Of a DNA stretch of 64,000 bases, positions 1 to 11,054 are shown piece after piece. The notes beneath the pieces are model-generated. The model was not told the origin of the DNA, did no database searches, and saw only the letters and a program-made list of their open reading frames with translations. The first letter of the stretch is position 1; every line of letters starts with the position of its first letter. Position numbers and translations under genes: made by a program. This DNA is from Chaenocephalus aceratus (taxonomy: Eukaryota > Chordata > Actinopteri > Perciformes > Channichthyidae). The stretch is taken from positions 7,042,173 to 7,106,172 of the forward strand of contig CM043798.1 of assembly GCA_023974075.1 (NCBI GenBank), given 5' to 3'.

Positions 1-820
1 TCTTTGTTCGGGTCTCAACTGAATATTTAATTAACAAACACGTCTTTAGACCCGGGTTAGAGAATAGCTGATAAATAAAGGGTTTCAAATGGCTGCCTGT
101 TCACTGAGCACTTAATGGTTCTTTCAGGGAGACCTGTCCTTGTTGGGTTGTGTTTTATGGTCAGATGAAAGTTGTGCAGGGAGAAAATGCCATATGGGCT
201 CTGTGCCAGGGGCTGGTGCCTCACACCAGGATGTGATGAGAAACTTGGTGGGAGAAGGGGTCTGAGGCGAGGAGGGGCTGCCTTTCAACGAGCCACTTCC
301 ATGGAGATGCAGCTGGGCCAAACAATACTTCCAACAGGGGACAAACAAAAGGTGAGGGGGCTGTCTGACTAGCTCATTACTGGAAGCCCAGCAGCACCAA
401 CAAACTGCTGAGATCAGCTCTTTTGGGCCGCCAGTGAGAGCCCCGCTAATCTGCTTGTGGTGTTAATGAGAGTTGTTGAGAATAAATCCTCTCTCATGGG
501 ATTGGCAGTGTTGTTGCTGTTTGCTCTGTTGCCTGGGAAATAAACACATCACTGAAAACAGCAGGCTGTAGATTGTATGCGATTTTCATTTTTGACTAAG
601 ACCTCAAAACTGGGCATGATTTCTGATACTTGCCTTTTTTGTTTAAACACAAGTTTTAATAGTATAATATCATGTCAAATTATACTGGGTGCTGTAATCA
701 CTCATCTGGTTACATTATTACATTGACCACCACACCCCCGACCCAAAATAAAGGACGTATTATTGGCTTCCCCTAATTTTTTCCCCACGCCACGCTACTG
801 AACAGCATCGGTCTTTATGT
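1..820. other. No recognisable gene or element
   Basis: I see only short overlapping ORFs on both strands without family motifs, and no terminal repeats, tandem arrays or splice-framed coding. The stretch is AT-rich apart from a purine-rich patch near 240-290. It borders the 3' end of the LINE that starts at about 821. Confidence 0.4.
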
Positions 821-976
821 CTTTATTAGGATCCCCATTAGCACTAGCATTGGCTATTCTTCCTGGGGTCCTCACACACTCAAAACATACATACAACAAA
901 ATTAAAACAAAACAAAACAAAACAAAACAAAGCAATTTACAGTGAAAAATAAAATGGTCATCCAATTATCGCCATC

Positions 977-2880
977 CTAAGGCCAAACAAAAGTAAATAC
1001 AAATAAGTGTACATAATAATATATGCATAGATAGCCACAGGCACAGTTCAAATGTACTTTGTAATACTTAAATATTTTTTTTAGCAACCTTTTGAAATGT
1101 ACTTGAGAATTTTCCTGAATTATATGAACCGGTAAAGAGTTCCAGCTGATCATGGCTCTGTACATGACTGTTTTCTGTCCCATATTTGATTTAGATTTGG
1201 GGAATACAAACCTTCCTTCTATTGTATGTCGTGTTTGATAGTTATGTTGTACATATTGCGCTATAAACCTTTGTGATAATATATCTGGTGAGTGAGTCAC
1301 TGTAATATTTATGACAAAATGTAATAAAATATAAGTTGACCTCTGTCTGACAGTTAACCATTTCAGTGTCTCCAGCATTTCAGTGACTCTGGTTCTGTAG
1401 GAGCACTGCAGTGCACATTGTGCTGCCTTATTTTGTGCTACTTGTAGTTTGTTTAAATCTTTTTCAGCAGCACTAGACCATATAACCAAACAATAATCAA
1501 GCTGCGACAGAACCAAAGCATCCAAAACTTGTCTACTGACATCCATAGGCAAATATTTTACAATTATTTTTACAAGTGACAGACCCCTTCCCATTTTACA
1601 TACAACACTATCAATTTGTTTAGACCAAGATAATTTATGTTGTCTCCTTGACCTGTTCAATTTCAATATGGTTTAAATGTAGTTGCAATTTTGGTTCACC
1701 TTTTAACTGATGATTTGATCCTATTAATAACGATTTAGTTTTTCCCGCATTAAGTACCAACTTATTATTTATGACCCACTCTGATATCAGTAGTAGATCT
1801 TTATTCATAACATTTGTCAACTCTCTTGTAGTTGATGCTGCATAATATATTGTTGAGTCATCTGCATACATTACAATTTTAGCTTTTTCTAACACTAATG
1901 GGAGGTCATTTGTAAAAATAGAAAATAAAAGTGGTCCCAAACAACTACCCTGAGGTACTCCACAAGTGACTGTTTTCATCTTTGAGAGACTTCCATTAAA
2001 AAAAACAGTTTGACTTCAATTTGTCAGGTAACTTTCTAACCACCTCAGCGTTTCAAAATTAAAACCATATTGTTCCAGCTTGTGTAACAACAAAGAATGG
2101 TCAATGACATCAAAAGCAGAACTAAAATCGAGTAGTACTACACCCACTAACTTCCTATTATCTAGTTCGCCCTTCCAGTCATCTGTCATTTGTGTTAAAG
2201 CGGTGCATGTGGAATGGCCAGGTCTGTAAGCATGTTGATACAAAGTATTACGTTTGTTACCTTCAAAGTATTTTTGTATTTGATTAAAAATTATTCTCTC
2301 CATTATCTTTGCTAATGCTGGTAATAAACTTATTGGACGGCTATTTGTACCAGAAAATGGTCCAGCTGGATTTTTTGCAAGTGGAATCATTTTTGCTATT
2401 TTCCATGCCTGTGGGCAAATACATTTATCAATACTCAAATTTATAATATGACAGATAGGCTCTGCAACAAAATTAGCCACATATCTAAGAAATGTACCAA
2501 CTAAATTATCCACTCCTGGTGGTTTATCATTACATTTACCAAGTAGACATTCAACATCTTTAATTGTCACTTTTTCTATTTTAAATGTACACTTCTTATT
2601 TTCCATAATTAAATCCTTTATTAGAAATGTGGAGTTACTATTTATAGTTTGATTCATATTTCTCCTAAAATGTTTTACTTTATCAAGAAAATAATCATTC
2701 AGATGATTAGCAATTTGTACTGGTTTTGTCAAAAAATTCCCATCCACCTCAACATATCTTGAGGTGGATTTCGGCTTACGGCCCATCATGCCATTCACTA
2801 AACTCCACAGTTTTTTCTTGTCATCCTTTATCTCTTTAATTTTATTTCCATAATACAACTGTTTTTTTCTTTTTATTTAA
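977..2880 (-). pseudogene. LINE reverse transcriptase and C-terminal domain
   Basis: Reverse transcriptase of the 821-4269 LINE, which copies element RNA at a nicked target. The block at 2016-2858 holds the fingers and palm, with PPGVDNLVG, RPISLLPALAKIMERI and the A-box LLDFSSAFDVIDHSLL. The block at 1635-1979 has the B-box GVPQGSCLGPLLFSIF and the catalytic YADD (in VMYADDSTIYY). The block at 977-1666 carries the thumb and C-terminal region (LSWSKQID, LDYCLVIWSS, WNSLPVHI). At least two frame breaks (near 1660 and 2000) separate blocks that would be one ORF in an active copy. Catalytic residues are preserved but the gene is not intact. Confidence 0.85.
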
Positions 2881-4255
2881 TGCTGTAACATAATTCCTTA
2901 ACCTTCTATACATTTTCCCATCCGACTCATAACTTGATGAGAGCATTTTTTGCATTTTTTGCATCATCTCTTTGTTTCATTAGATCCCTTAATTCCTCAT
3001 CTAACCAGGGTGCTCTAAAGTTCCTTACAGTCTGTTTTCTAAGTGGAGCATGTTTATAAATCACCTGCATAAATAACAAATTAAAGACATCAAGAGCATC
3101 ATCTGGATCAACTTTCTCAAAAACATGTTTCCAACATATCTTTTGAACATCCTGTATAAATGACTCTTCACTAAAATATTTCATTGATCTCCTCACAATT
3201 ACTTTTGGTCCAGCTTTTGGCACCTTTGTCTTTCTCACGATAATTATTAAATTATGATCAGAACACCCTACTGGAATTGATATTGCCTGAGAACATACAT
3301 GGCTAAAATTAGTAAATATATGATCAATGTTAGAGAATATTTCTTCTCTCTTCCTAAGTGTCAAAGAATAATTCTTCGTTACTCCTAAGATATTTAACAT
3401 TGACTGTGTGTTTACATTTACGATCAGCCCTGCTCCTTATCTTCCGTAAGGAATGTGATAATGCAGTTGTATGTTGATACTATAAGTTTTATGGCTTGAC
3501 CTAGCGGACATAGGGGGTTTTACGCTAAGCTCCACAGATGAGAGAGACATCTCCTGTGTCTCCAGATGTTAACGCCCCATCTCCCCAAATATGTTTTTCA
3601 CTCTCTCTGAACTAGTTAAAAGGTCTATCGAGAGATATGCTGGTCAGAATTGACATGACAACCCACCCGTCAGAACCTTTTGCTGCTGTGACTTGTGATA
3701 TGAATTCTCCGGCCGTTGACTTGTAATAAACTATCAGTGTTTGACATCAAAGCTCCAACTCTCCTCGTGTCTCTCTGAGTCCTGACTCTCCATTGCTGCA
3801 GAAGTTTCCCTTACAATCAATACAAGTTGCACTTTTTGACCCATCTTTCTTTATGCATATCCTAGTAGGTTTAGTCACCATTTGTACCAAGTTACATTTA
3901 TTAATTATTGTCTGCAGCTTGTTTTTAAGGGCACAGTGCAACATATTCCAGTCAATATTTAAATCTCCGATAAAATAAATCTCTCTGTCAAGATCACAAA
4001 CTTTGTCTAACATTTCACATAATTTGTCTAAATAAATTAAGTTTACATTTGGAGGTCTGTAACAACATCCTACCAACAAAGGTTTCAAGTGAGGTAAATT
4101 AATTTGCAACCAAAGTACTTCAATATCAGCAGACATCAAATCATATCTCACTTTAGCTGGTATTTGCATTTGAATGTATACTGCCACCCCACCTCATGCA
4201 TTCCTGTCCTTTCTAAATATTCTATATCCATCAATATCCACAGCAGCGTCATTAA
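2881..4255 (-). pseudogene. LINE APE-type endonuclease, split by a solo LTR
   Basis: Target-nicking endonuclease of the same LINE. The upstream part (about 3821-4250 on the minus strand) shows VGCCYRPPN, the IGDLNIDWN block and KPTRICIKKDG, all typical of apurinic-like LINE endonucleases. The downstream part (about 2927-3322) has DHIFTNFSHVCSQ and the terminal SDHNLI motif, then a linker with RAPWLDEEL. The two parts meet exactly across the LTR once its 5-bp target duplication is allowed for. An in-frame stop lies near 4196. Beyond 4269 the N-terminus is missing. Confidence 0.85.
3328..3815 (+). mobile_element. Solo LTR inside the LINE endonuclease
   Basis: A 488-bp insertion starting TGTTAG and ending CTTACA, flanked by the direct repeat ATCAA (3323-3327 and 3816-3820). 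A polyadenylation-like AATAAA at about 3726 fits plus orientation, with the R/U5 part to its right. There is no internal coding sequence, so it is a solo LTR left by recombination between two LTRs. The LINE coding sequence on both sides is continuous without it, which confirms the boundaries. The parent family is unknown. Confidence 0.85.
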
Positions 4256-4269
4256 ATGTGTCATCTAAG

Positions 4270-4680
4270 CAGTGTTGGGACTAACGCGTTACAAAGTACC
4301 GTTACTGTAACGCCGTTATTTTTGGCAGTAACTAGTACTCTAACGCATTACTTTTTAAATTCAGTAACTCAGTTCTCATTCATAACACTCCGTTCGATGT
4401 CTCACTATGGGATGCGCCTCATCGCGGAGAAAACAGAAGCATCAATCTCATTACGCCAATCCTGATTGGCTGGTAATCTTGACGTCAGCGTCAGGGAAAT
4501 CACCCCCTATAAGTGGCTTGCCCCACAACGCATGCGTCATTCAAACACCTCTTCTCGCTTCAGAGCACATCTCTATAGTAGCCGGGCAAGCTTCACTGTC
4601 CACAGACTGAACCCAAATACCCATTTCGGTCGACGGGCGCTCGCCGGCTACTCCTTCTGCTTTGCAGGAAGACGGTAGTA
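4270..4680. mobile_element. hAT-like terminus (left end only)
   Basis: It begins CAGTGTTGGGACTAACGCG, followed by a run rich in GTTAC/GTAAC motifs up to about 4375. This is the terminal pattern of a very common fish hAT/MITE family. No matching right end was found before the DIRS block, so the element is truncated or its partner has diverged. It abuts the truncated LINE. The interior has no clear transposase. Confidence 0.6.
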
Positions 4681-5690
4681 CTAACGCTGTTAGTATTTAA
4701 AATCGACCTCGCCCTTTCTCTTACCCGAGAAAGTAAGGTAGGTCCGATTTTTCAAGCTAGCAGCACACCTGTTGCTAGCTCGCTCCTACTTCCTCGCTAC
4801 CGTGGTGTCGGTAGAGAGGAAGTTTTTTCGTTTCTCTTCTTCACGGAGGAAGAAAGGATTAAAGGAGCATACTGTGTGGAAATTGATGTAAGGTATTGTA
4901 CAGAAGAAGTGAGGCAGCATATTTTTGGTATATTCATTTTAATGTCACCCATACATAGAAGGTGTATTGCATCATGTTATCCCTAATATATGTGTGGGTT
5001 TATACATTCCTGTGTGTTAATAGTTGAAGGAACAAAAAGTACATTTTTCCTCTTAAATATAGAGAGGTTTTTTATAGATTCCTGAAACAATGTTCCCTTT
5101 TTCTTAAAAGTAGATTAGCACAATAGTCTTTTTCTTTGACTTTTACCCATTTATCAAAAGGGTGTTTTTAGGCTATTTTTGAAGAGGGAAGATGCAGAAT
5201 TACTTGTGAGTTCTGTTTGAATTAAAAGATTACCCCTTTGAGTGTTTTTCTTGGTTAAACCATTGATAGGCTTTGCAAATTGCGAGGGACATTTTCCCCA
5301 GATATAATGATGCGCATCCTGCAGGCCTTCCCAACACCTGTGGCTTTCATAGAGGGAAAACATATGGACTATTGTGTGATAAGCTACATAATAAGAATGT
5401 GTTTTGCTTCAAACTGAAACTGTTTGGTATTTGCTGGCCCGCGCTGATTCACTGTGAGACAGCGTTTTTGGTATCTCCCAAATGAAACTCCACCCCTTCC
5501 TGTTGGTGTTGGTATGAAGGAAGTTGTTCAGCTTGTTGTTCTCTCTCTCTTCTCGCGCTGCTCAGACCGGAGGGTCTTGCAGCACGTGAATCAGGGCAGC
5601 AGTACTCCTTACGTTACTTATATGATTCTTTATATTGTATAGTAATGTATTATATTGTATTGCATTATTACCTTGTTTAATTAAAACGGA
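4681..5690. other. Unrecognised interval
   Basis: AT-rich sequence with short ORFs only. A TAGC-rich patch lies at 4755-4800. I could not place a transposon terminus, exon or tandem repeat here. The right part may be the leader or terminal repeat of the DIRS element that follows, but I cannot show it. Confidence 0.3.
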
Positions 5691-5948
5691 TTATTGTTTA
5701 ACTGGTATCCTGGTGTCTTCTAATTTCCTCCCTGTTATGATTTCAAGCAGGACTCGCCAAAACGACACGCGGAGAGGAGTTGGGTTGTAAAAACCCCATC
5801 CCCCAACAACTGCCACACCAGTCAGTATTCTCCGGGAATAAAAGACCCACACCGTCCTTTTCTCCGGATTAAGGACAAGGTGGTAATATCTTTTTCTCCC
5901 TTCCCACCTGTCGAGAGCGGGCCCTCTCCACGCCACGAGGCGAACAAG

Positions 5949-6361
5949 ATGGACGCCCCTCTCCCTCACACCAGAGGAGTCAGGGACTCGGTGGCTCGTC
6001 TCTGCGGCTGCGGGGGCACAGACACACACCAGGTCTGTTTGTCCTGCCTCGGGCTGGAACACGCCTGAGGCGCTATCGACAACCCCGGCTCATGCGGACA
6101 TTGTGTCCGCTTCACCGTTAAGAGCCTCCGCTGACGGTTAGCACGACAAGCTAGCCTGTCGGAACAGGACCCCCCCATGTCCACGGACCCGCCGGCCGGC
6201 AGTCAAGACACGGGGGCGTCCGACACAGAGAGTGAACCCCTCTCCGTTTCGGTCTGGGGCTCACTATCTGCGATGGCTATAGAACCGGAATCCCGCGCCC
6301 TGGCAGGCCGGGACCCGGTGACGGCAAGACACCAAGCTGGGGCTCCCGGTTAGACCTCACC
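5949..6361 (+). pseudogene. DIRS ORF1 N-terminal part (cysteine-rich), frame-broken
   Basis: A start at 5949 opens MDAPLPHTRGVRD, then a Cys-rich block (CGCGGTDTHQVCLSCLG, then GSCGHC) that resembles the zinc-binding head of fish DIRS gag-like proteins. Reading on shows IDNPGSCGHC and SLSEQDP motifs but stops at about 6066 and 6130. A frame change is needed to join the long ORF at 6362. It is the degraded beginning of the same protein, not a separate gene. Confidence 0.65.
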
Positions 6362-7570
6362 ATGGTCTCACCCGCGGAGGATGTCCTCGGGCTGGACTAC
6401 GAGGAGGACGAAGAAGAGAACGCCTTGGCGTTCCTCCTGTCCGAGTCGGATGAACAGGAAGAGGACACCTTCATGTCACCGGCTCAGGCTGCAAAGCCTG
6501 AGGCGAGTGCTGCTCTCCCGGGCGATAGCACACCAGCTTCGCCCGGTCTGAGCATGGACCTGCAGGCCGTGTGTAAACGCGCTGCGGACAGACTCAACGT
6601 CCCGTGGCCCGAAATGGCCAAGGAGACCTCCAGGTCCCGCTACGAGGGAAAACATCTTCCCCAAGCAGCGGGGGAAAAGAGACAACTCCTTCCAGTCTTC
6701 CCGAAGATGTTGGATGAGGTGTCGGTCTCGTGGAGAGACCGGCCCTTCAGCAACAAGGTCCCAATCCAGGGTGCCTCCTCCCTAGACTGCGACGGAATGG
6801 AGAAGCTCGGCCTGCTCCGCATGCCGCCCATGGAACCGCTGGTAGCGGCTCACCTTCTACCAAAGGTGGGCCCGTCACCAAGCAGGAACCCCACGCTGCC
6901 AGCAAAGTCGGACCGTTTTCAGTCAGCAATGACTGAAAAGTCCTACAAAGATGCAGCGTTGTCCGCCAGGGCCCTGCATGTGTCCTCGCTGCTAACCGCC
7001 TACCAAGCGGAGCTCTGCGAGGACCTGTCGGGTAACCCGGGGGCAGCCACTCTGGACGAGATGGCAGCGGTCACGGACATTTGTCTCCGTGTCCAACGCT
7101 GCGCCGTCCAGGCCACGGGCAAGGTAATGTGGATCATGGTGGTGCAGGAAAGAGCGAGATGGCTCAACCTCACCACTCTCCCAGACCGGGAAAAGGAGGA
7201 TGTGCTGGATATGCCCATCGTTCCCGAGGGAATTCTCGGCTCCGCTCTCGCCTCCATGCAAAGGAGGTGTGAGACGAAGAAGAGGGAGGATGAGGCACTC
7301 CACCTCTGCCTCCCTCGAAGGGTCCAGCCGCTGCTTTCGCAGCAGCAGTCCTCTGCCCAAGCTGCCTCGAACTCTGCTCGGTTTAAAGCACCGAAGACGC
7401 AGAGGCCGCAGCCCACCCCGAGTCCCAGCCCAGGCTGGAGACAAGGGCAAGCTGGCCTAGAAATTCTCCGGTTCCGGCTGCAGCTCAGGCTCAGCCAACC
7501 CAGAATTTCGGCCAGCAGTCGAGGAAGAAGAAGCGAGCGGCGTGACAGCCCCTCCTTCTCCCCTCCGTGA
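6362..7570 (+). CDS. DIRS gag-like protein (402 aa ORF)
   Basis: The longest ORF in the window. It begins acidic (repeated Asp/Glu at residues 15-40) and carries the block MEKLGLLRMPPMEPLVAAHL (about residues 145-164). The region SARALHVSSLLTAYQAELCE lies at about 205-225, and the C-terminal half has ARWLNL and EKEDVLDMPIVPEGILGSAL. It ends in a Pro/Arg/Ser-rich tail. These blocks are characteristic of the gag-like ORF1 of fish DIRS elements, which should bind element RNA. The methionine at 6362 is probably internal, because related coding lies upstream in another frame. The C-terminus also seems frame-shifted near 7450-7570, so the copy is likely inactive despite the open frame. Confidence 0.75.
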   Translation: MVSPAEDVLGLDYEEDEEENALAFLLSESDEQEEDTFMSPAQAAKPEASAALPGDSTPASPGLSMDLQAVCKRAADRLNVPWPEMAKETSRSRYEGKHLPQAAGEKRQLLPVFPKMLDEVSVSWRDRPFSNKVPIQGASSLDCDGMEKLGLLRMPPMEPLVAAHLLPKVGPSPSRNPTLPAKSDRFQSAMTEKSYKDAALSARALHVSSLLTAYQAELCEDLSGNPGAATLDEMAAVTDICLRVQRCAVQATGKVMWIMVVQERARWLNLTTLPDREKEDVLDMPIVPEGILGSALASMQRRCETKKREDEALHLCLPRRVQPLLSQQQSSAQAASNSARFKAPKTQRPQPTPSPSPGWRQGQAGLEILRFRLQLRLSQPRISASSRGRRSERRDSPSFSPP

Positions 7571-8319
7571 ATGTGTTCTCGCCGCCGCCTCGAGAGATGC
7601 CTAAACACCATCCTCAAGTCCGCACAAACACATGTCACCCATTGGTTGATCCTTCTGTCATAAAACATTTGCCGCTGACGCATCCAGGCTTCAGGCCGAG
7701 GGCGCAGCTCAAAAAAATGAAAAGAAAATCAATGAAGCCAATAAACAGCCCGTCAATTGTTCCCCTTCTGAGAGCAGCTACATCATCTCTCAAAAGGCGG
7801 ATTACTGACGGGTCTGTGAAGGCACCACCGCCACGCGCAGTGCCGGCTAGGGCTTTAAGGGCACCACCGTCACGCGCATGCGCAGTGCCGGCTGGGGTCG
7901 TGAAGGCTCCACCGTCACGCGCATGCGCTGTGCCGGCTGGAGCTGTAAAGGCACCACCGTCACGCGCATGCGCAGTGCCGGCTGGAGCTGTAAAGGCACC
8001 ACCGTCACGTGCATGCGCAGTCCCGGCTGGAGCCGTAAGCGTGACATCTCAGCTGGCTCTAAGGAGCATACAGCAGGAGATACTCACGACATCTGCCTGG
8101 GCTTCTCAAAACAGTTACACATTATCTGTTTTCACAAGCCCAGAGAGAGTCAACCCATATTCTGGAGAGAGAGGTTCTCTCTCTCCTAGAAAGAAGGGTT
8201 TTATCTATGATGCCCGCCGAGCAGAGTCAGATTACGCAGACAAATGTCCTCGTAAAGCACCCGCTCAACATGGGTCTCATAATAAAACTAAACCCGAGTA
8301 TTGGTTATTACAGATGTAG
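7567..8319 (+). pseudogene. Downstream DIRS-associated ORF carrying a 15-aa repeat
   Basis: A 250-aa frame overlapping the stop of the gag-like ORF by 4 bases. Residues about 80-157 are a repeat of a 15-residue unit (KAPPSRACAVPAG plus two) encoded by the 45-bp minisatellite at 7815-8035. The rest has no domain I recognise. Because the repeat unit is a multiple of three, the frame stays open passively, so I treat coding potential as weak. Confidence 0.35.
7815..8035 (+). repeat. 45-bp minisatellite, about 4.9 copies
   Basis: Unit near gctgtaaaggcaccaccgtc followed by acgcgcatgcgcagtgccgg and ctgga. Four full 45-bp copies plus a shorter first copy that lacks the ATGCGC segment. The later copies are nearly identical, implying recent expansion. 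The unit contains CGCATGCG palindromes. It stays open in more than one frame on both strands. Confidence 0.85.
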
Positions 8320-8399
8320 CGCTTCGTTTCAGACGCCTACCCGTGCGGGTCCGTGATCGGCACGGGGTGGGCCCCTGCTGAAAAGGAAAACCCCCCCGC

Positions 8400-9427
8400 A
8401 GGACTTGAAACGCCCCCTTGATAAATACATTTAATTATAATGAAACCAGCTGCAATGGATCATGGATCCACCAGGGGGAGCCGTGAAAAGCTGCCACACT
8501 GGAACTCATGTGAAATAAACAGCTGATCTACAGGTATCTGATATAGCGGATATTTGTTAGGATCCATATGTCACGGATAGGATCATATTCTGTGCTAAAT
8601 AAGAGACATGTAATCATTTACTAAACATCACCATGTTTTTATTTAACAAAATAATGTTTAATTCACGTTGGCGTAAGTACAAAACCATCGCTATGTTTTT
8701 AGATCAGGAAATGCCTCCAGACTCAAACAAACAATTTTCAATTATCATCCTCACAATCATTTAATTTATCATATGTTCGCGAGTTGAAATGAATGCACTA
8801 AATTTAATCCACCTGAGTTTACAACAACAAAAATAATCGCTTTAATATCACATCCGACCGGAGGAAAATGCAGCGGCTCTCACTACCGATCATCCTAATC
8901 CCACGGGCAAACAATAATATGTACAGTGTTAATAGTTTACTGTATTATTAATGTCTAATATTACTGGGGATTTCAGAATGGTCCTGGATTTTGATTTATT
9001 GTATCGGCTTCATATCGCAATATATTCCCGAAGTCTGAAATGTAAAAATGTCCCACATTAGGACAATTCACCCTACATTTAATCATTCAAACAAAATCAT
9101 ATTTTGTTTCTTTTTAACGAAATAAATGTGGTTTAATCCACATAATTTACTGTGTTAATTGTTTACTGTAGTAGTGTGCACATTACTTTTCGCTGCTTGT
9201 TGCACCTGGTTAGAAGCTAAACTGCATTTCGTTGTCTCAGTACCTGCAATATGTGCAATAACAATAAAGTGGAATCTAATCTTGAGCAGGAACAAATGTA
9301 TTTAGGCTACTTAGTACATATCTGACATAAACGATTAAACACATTTGTGCATTCTTTAAAACCGAGTCAAGCCGAGTCCGGAGGTGGCGGCACATTAAAG
9401 TGTGCACCTGATTGTTTAACTTGAAGG
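8400..9427. repeat. Diverged interspersed repeat, second copy at 27.85-28.19 kb
   Basis: The part from about 8640 to 8905 matches 27,850-28,110 in order: a CATCG-TTGTTTT block, the CAGGAAATGC block, a CTCAAACAAAC block, CATCCTCAC-ATCATTT, TATCATATGTTCGC and a final GGAGGAAA-TCAGC block. Near 9093-9170 a second stretch (TTTAACGAAATAAATGTGGT) recurs at 11,060-11,145. A 3'-tail-like sequence ending in a tandem AATAAAGTGGAATCTAATCT lies at 9175-9275, suggesting a retroposon end. No coding sequence is visible. Confidence 0.6.
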
Positions 9428-11031
9428 TATGGAGTCAGATTTGGGTCAATATTAAGCTACTCATGAGCGGAAAATGTGCTTTTACACGCGCATAAAATGA
9501 CCCTCCCGCGCAGATTAAACCCCCGCGAGCGGCTCTGCGCTCGCGAGCGAGAGAGACAGCCCTCTTGCTCGCGAGCGGGAGTGTCAGCCTCGCGGAGTCT
9601 GTCTACGCGTGCGTGAAAACTTTCTGGCACTTTGGGGCGGAGCCACTAGACTTTGATTGACAGCTGCAAGGAAACCCGGAGTTGCCAGGTTTGATAAATG
9701 CCTGAACTACCAAGAGCCGAGGAGTGACGGCAGCAAAATCAGTTGGACGAGATTGAATAGTAAAGTTGTCCATATGTGTATAATTGTTGCATTTAAGTGA
9801 TATATTGGTTGTAAAAATTGTTTTTTTATTTGCTTGATACAAAAGGACATTCTTTATAACCAATTGCTTTATTATCACGCATTTGTAATATTTGTATGCT
9901 AGAACTTTTTGTATTCTTTTTGAAAAATAAAAAATAAATAGCTCACTTGTCATTCATTTTAATCCTTAATTATCCATCCAACACTGAAAAGGTGGTCCTT
10001 GTGAAGAGTCTCATCACTATATTCCCTCAGCTGAAAGTCATTTACAACAATAGTTTGCTGAAGATTAAGTTTGTTTTAACCAAGGTATAAGGTTTTTTTA
10101 GGTGTGATTTTATGAATTATCTATTCTGTCAACATTTGATGAATTAGACAAATATTATTATTGTGCTAATGAAATCCTTGTAAATAAATGTCCAATGAAT
10201 GTATTCTTGCATTCGATTTTTGGAATAAAAACCATATCCACCACCTGGTACTTCCAGTAATCATCATTGACACACAATGTGTAGATATAACACAATCAAA
10301 TGTTAATTCTGGTTAAAGAAATATAACACAAAATGTGCAGAAATAACAAATGAGTATGTTCATCTTGGTTACACATTTATGACACACGATGTGTAAAATG
10401 TGCACATTGTGTGTTAGGGGCATGTAACACATTTTGTGTGTAAAAATGATTTACACATAAATAAACACAACACGTGTTGTCCCTGAGCACACTCTGGTGT
10501 GTTGAAATTCAACACATGTTGTGTCATATTTGACACATCCCTTCTAAGAGTGTACAGCAGACAGTAGCTAGCAATTTTCGACAGATACAGCCCACTCAAA
10601 AATATATTGTTTTATATAAAATACATTTATATATATATTAGCTGTACACTTTACGAATATAATAGTTTTGTATGGACAATTTTACCATTCAATCTCGTCC
10701 AACTGATTTTGCTGCCGTCTCTCCTCGGCTCTTGGTAGTGCAGGCATTTATCAAACCTGGCAACTCCGGGTTTCCTTGCAGCTGTCAATCAAAATCCAGT
10801 GGCTTCGCTCCAAAATCCCAGAAACTGTTCACGCGCACGTAGACAGACTCCACGAGGCTGACACTCCCGCGAGCGAGCAAGAAGGCTGTCTCTCTCGCTC
10901 GCGGGCGCAGAGCCGCTCGCGGGGGTTTAATCTGCGCGCGAGGGTCATTTTATGCGCGTGTAAAAGCACATTTTCCGCTCGCGAGTAGCTTGTTTTACGC
11001 GCTAGAATATTGACCCAAATCTGACTCCATA
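9428..11031. mobile_element. DNA element with about 340-bp terminal inverted repeats
   Basis: The left arm (9428 to about 9770) and right arm (about 10,676 to 11,031) are long inverted copies. Both begin TATGGAGTCAGATTTGGGTC at the outer edge and end with the block around CCAACTGATTTTGCTGCCG. Direct GAAGG flanks (9423-9427 and 11,032-11,036) suggest a 5-bp target duplication. The arms are rich in GCTCGCGAGCG-type palindromes. The 0.9-kb centre has no intact ORF, so it is non-autonomous. The superfamily is not determined. A similar edge (TATGGAGTCAGAT) occurs at 42,402. Confidence 0.8.
10265..10558. repeat. Repeat rich in ACACA...TGTGT motifs, ending in CTTCTAAGAGTGTA
   Basis: Within the centre of the long-inverted-repeat element there is a segment dense in CACAATGTG, ACACATTTTGTGTG and CAACACATGTTGTG palindromes. 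It ends in TTCTAAGAGTGTA, a terminus style of common fish MITEs. It may be a nested MITE whose left end I cannot place. Confidence 0.4.
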
Positions 11032-11054
11032 GAAGGTGCCTGATGACATTTAAT

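Larger units (their letters stand above)
821..4269 (-). mobile_element. CR1/L2-like non-LTR retrotransposon (LINE), decayed
   Basis: A LINE on the minus strand, 5'-truncated near 4269, where a hAT terminus begins. Read on the minus strand it carries an APE-type endonuclease, a linker, a reverse transcriptase and a C-terminal domain. It ends in a 3' UTR with GGGATCCTAATAAA close to 830 (as seen on the minus strand) and an AAAAC-type low-complexity run at 900-930. A solo LTR interrupts the endonuclease at 3328-3815. Frameshifts separate the coding blocks, so this copy is dead. The clade (CR1/L2/Rex1 group) is inferred from protein style, not from a tree. Confidence 0.85.
5691..8340 (+). mobile_element. 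DIRS-type retrotransposon, 5' (gag) portion
   Basis: A fragment of a tyrosine-recombinase retrotransposon (DIRS group). It contains the gag-like ORF1 region in several frames (5949-8319) but no reverse transcriptase, RNase H, methyltransferase or tyrosine recombinase here. A separate DIRS RNase H fragment lies at 34,980-36,776. It is GC-rich compared with both flanks. The outer boundaries are uncertain, and DIRS elements do not make classical target duplications. Confidence 0.75.

Noticed and set aside
172..372. Small plus and minus frames near the left edge
   Set aside because: Under 80 codons, overlapping on both strands, without motifs or splice context.
7000..7683. 227-aa and 152-aa open frames on the minus strand
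   Set aside because: They are antisense to the DIRS gag-like ORF and follow from its GC-rich codon use; no own motif.
7847..8189. 66-aa minus and 103-aa plus frames of repeated residues
   Set aside because: Alternative frames of the 45-bp minisatellite.
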